The notes beneath the pieces were generated by a model, which ran no database searches, was not told the DNA's origin, and saw only the letters and a list, made by a program, of their open reading frames with translations. DNA of 14,229 bases from an uncultured Flavobacteriales bacterium (GTDB lineage Bacteria > Bacteroidota > Bacteroidia > Flavobacteriales > Crocinitomicaceae). Where the stretch lies: the NCBI GenBank assembly GCA_946479285.1, contig CAMLFH010000039.1:1-14229 (forward strand), read 5' to 3'. Positions within the stretch are counted from its first letter, which is position 1; every line of letters starts with the position of its first letter. This document shows positions 12,050 to 14,229 of the stretch, piece by piece. Both the position numbers and the translations under genes were made by a program.

Positions 12050-14229
12050 ATGAATCATTCTGCTGCACGATTTTTCATTCCGCTTCTAATCTCCGTTACG
12101 GGCTTTTTCAATACAGCTTTCGCTCAAACACCGTTTCCACATGATACGCGCTTCGACAGTATTGACATCGAGCATTACAACGTGCATTTGGATTTGCGTG
12201 ATTTCAGCACTTTTATCCTGAAGGGACATACCCAGGTTATTTTCGAACCGAAAGTCAATAATATTACGGAGATCAAACTGGATTTATTAGGACTAAGTGT
12301 AGACAGCGTACACGATGCCAATGGAAATCTCCTTGCTTTTACTCCTGCTCCACTCGGGTTTAAGGTAAACCTGGGCACGACCTACAATATCGGAGATTCT
12401 ACTTCCATTTCGGTTTTTTACCACGGAACAACCGTTCAGGACCCAACTTTCGGAGGATTCTATTTCAATGCTGCTTATGCGTATAACGTAGGAGTTTCAT
12501 TGGATGATATTCCGCACAACTATGGAAAAACGTGGTTTCCCTGTTTCGATAATTTCACTACCCGTTCCACTTACGACTTATTTGTAACAACACTTCCTGC
12601 TCACGATGCAGCTTGCGGCGGTGTTTTCCAATCCACAAGTATCAATCCGGACCTTTCGGAAACGCATCATTGGAAAGTTTTTCAAACCATTCCTTCTTAC
12701 CTCATTTCGGTTGCTGTTTCCAACTACGTTTTTGTAAACACGACTTTTACGGATTACCAAAACAACCCGGTTCCTGTGCGTTTGGCTGCGCATGCTTCAG
12801 ATACAACAGCCATGAAGAATTCCTTTGTGAACCTGGAAAATGCCTTCGATATTTTTGAGGATAAATTCGGGCCGTATCGCTGGGACCGTGTTGGATACGT
12901 AATCGTTCCAATGACAGCCGGCGCCATGGAACATGCCATGAACATTGCTTACCCGGAAGTACTTGCTAATGGAACTTTGACTTACCAATCCATTATGGCG
13001 CACGAGCTTTCGCATCATTGGTGGGGAAATTTGGTTACTTGCCGCACTGCGGAAGACATGTGGATCAACGAAGGAAGTGCCGCATATTGCGAATACGTTT
13101 TTAAAGAAGAACTGACCAGCAGAGCCGCTTACGAATCTCTTGTCAGAACCGAACACAAAGAATTACTGCGTGCCTGCCACATGGATGATGGTGGTTACTG
13201 GCCGCTTTCCGGTGTACCGCAGGAACATACTTATGGAAATACAACTTATTTGAAAGGTGCAGATATCATTCATACATTGAGAGGATATTTGGGAGACACA
13301 CTTTTCTTTGACGGATTGAAAGAATTGCTGGAGCAAAACAAATTCTCAGATATAGATGCTGTTGAATACCGCGACGATTTGAGCGCTATTACCGGGTTCA
13401 ACCTCGATAACTTCTTTGCCGATTGGATTTTCCAGGGTGGCTGGCCGCATGTTTCCATCGATTCATTGACAGTTGTGCAAAATGGTGTGAACCACGATGT
13501 AACGGTTCACCTCAAACAAAAACTGGTTGGAAGAACGAATTACAGCACTCAGATTCCTTTGACTTTAACCCTGCGTGATAACAATTGGAATACTTACGAA
13601 ACCACCATTCATTCTTCCGGAATGAACAACACGGTGACGGTTTCCGTTCCTTTCATTCCTACTTTGGGTTACCTGAACCGGGACGAATTGATCTCACATG
13701 CAGTTACGGCAACTTACTCTACATTCACTACTACCGGTACCAAAAGTCTTCCTCATTCCAATATGCTCTTACAGATTCAGAATGTAACAGATTCAGCTTT
13801 TGTAGTAGTGGAACACAACTGGGCAGCTCCGGACCCGGTATTGGATTGGGAATCGGGGAAACTGATTTCTCCACAGCGTTACTGGCGTATTGACGGAATT
13901 TGGAGCGCCGGATTCAATACCAATGCTACTTTCCGTTACAGCGGACAGATTACCGGCGGAAACGCTTACCTGGACCATTTACTGATCACCGGAACAGAAG
14001 ACAGCTTGATTTTGCTTTACCGCCCGGACCGTTCAGTAGACTGGACAGAGTTCCCTACTTATACCAAGAATTTTGGAAATGTTACCGATAAAACAGGAAC
14101 ACTGAATGCTACAAACGTTCAGAAAGGTGAATACGCGATTGCAATCAAGGGATACAACCTGGGATTAAACGAATTGAACAACGAAAATGCCGCGATCCTT
14201 TATCCGAATCCAGCTTCTAACTTCTTCTC
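12050..14229 (+). CDS. Secreted M1-family metallopeptidase with T9SS sorting domain (3' end outside window)
   Basis: The frame is open for 726 codons and runs off the right edge. A signal peptide covers 1-25 (AFA|QTP). The N-terminal beta domain of M1 aminopeptidases follows, then the catalytic domain: His318-Glu319-x-x-His322 (HELSH) with Glu341 after 18 residues, in WINEG. The GAMEN exopeptidase motif appears as GAMEH (291-295). The catalytic-type Tyr is probably Tyr400 in TYLKGAD. A C-terminal beta-rich region ends at the start of a T9SS type A sorting domain (LYPNPASN at the edge). It should be a zinc peptidase displayed on or secreted from the cell, cutting N-terminal residues from peptides. 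The ATG at 12050 gives the clean signal peptide. Confidence 0.95.
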   Translation, partial: MNHSAARFFIPLLISVTGFFNTAFAQTPFPHDTRFDSIDIEHYNVHLDLRDFSTFILKGHTQVIFEPKVNNITEIKLDLLGLSVDSVHDANGNLLAFTPAPLGFKVNLGTTYNIGDSTSISVFYHGTTVQDPTFGGFYFNAAYAYNVGVSLDDIPHNYGKTWFPCFDNFTTRSTYDLFVTTLPAHDAACGGVFQSTSINPDLSETHHWKVFQTIPSYLISVAVSNYVFVNTTFTDYQNNPVPVRLAAHASDTTAMKNSFVNLENAFDIFEDKFGPYRWDRVGYVIVPMTAGAMEHAMNIAYPEVLANGTLTYQSIMAHELSHHWWGNLVTCRTAEDMWINEGSAAYCEYVFKEELTSRAAYESLVRTEHKELLRACHMDDGGYWPLSGVPQEHTYGNTTYLKGADIIHTLRGYLGDTLFFDGLKELLEQNKFSDIDAVEYRDDLSAITGFNLDNFFADWIFQGGWPHVSIDSLTVVQNGVNHDVTVHLKQKLVGRTNYSTQIPLTLTLRDNNWNTYETTIHSSGMNNTVTVSVPFIPTLGYLNRDELISHAVTATYSTFTTTGTKSLPHSNMLLQIQNVTDSAFVVVEHNWAAPDPVLDWESGKLISPQRYWRIDGIWSAGFNTNATFRYSGQITGGNAYLDHLLITGTEDSLILLYRPDRSVDWTEFPTYTKNFGNVTDKTGTLNATNVQKGEYAIAIKGYNLGLNELNNENAAILYPNPASNFF

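Overview
The window looks like chromosomal DNA of a Bacteroidota bacterium, most probably a member of the Flavobacteriales; a Fluviicola-like or other Crocinitomicaceae host is a guess. Three things support this. Three large secreted proteins carry Type IX secretion (T9SS) sorting domains: the beta-propeller protein at 2626-4143, the CHU_C-type protein at 5159-5992 and the M1 peptidase running off the right edge. Several genes have the Bacteroidetes promoter box TAnnTTTG, and Shine-Dalgarno sequences are largely absent.

Layout. Bases 1-573 hold a tmRNA gene (ssrA, minus strand) with its terminator. A 55-bp segment that includes this terminator is present twice, 105 bp apart. Next come two small minus-strand genes: a secreted protein made of five 17-residue repeats (665-1072) and a lysine-rich 61-residue protein that appears to be leaderless (1222-1407). 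A plus-strand pair follows (63 aa and a 283-aa two-helix membrane protein), ending at a hairpin shared with the convergent T9SS beta-propeller gene (2626-4143). An AraC-family regulator (4230-5105) is divergent from a secreted protein with a gliding-motility-type C-terminal domain (5159-5992). A SIR2-domain protein (6108-7154) is followed by a 121-bp element bounded by near-perfect 20-bp inverted repeats.

The right half holds mostly single-gene units: a RibD/DHFR-fold reductase (7368-7916), a secreted WG-repeat protein (8051-8923), an ABM-domain protein with two membrane helices (9041-9559, minus), an NTF2/SnoaL-fold protein (9732-10193), a PA0069-type radical SAM protein (10347-11411), a small membrane protein (11536-11925, minus) and a secreted M1 metallopeptidase (12050 to the edge).

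The genes do not form one pathway. Most are monocistronic, with frequent strand switches. The best candidate for an accessory function is the lone SIR2-domain protein, whose family includes NAD-depleting antiphage effectors. No complete multi-gene defence, mobile or biosynthetic system is visible. The more unusual signals are small: the duplicated tmRNA terminator, a tmRNA tag that appears to start with Asp, the leaderless gene with competing 3' hairpins, and an in-frame protein-like stretch after the WG-repeat stop codon.
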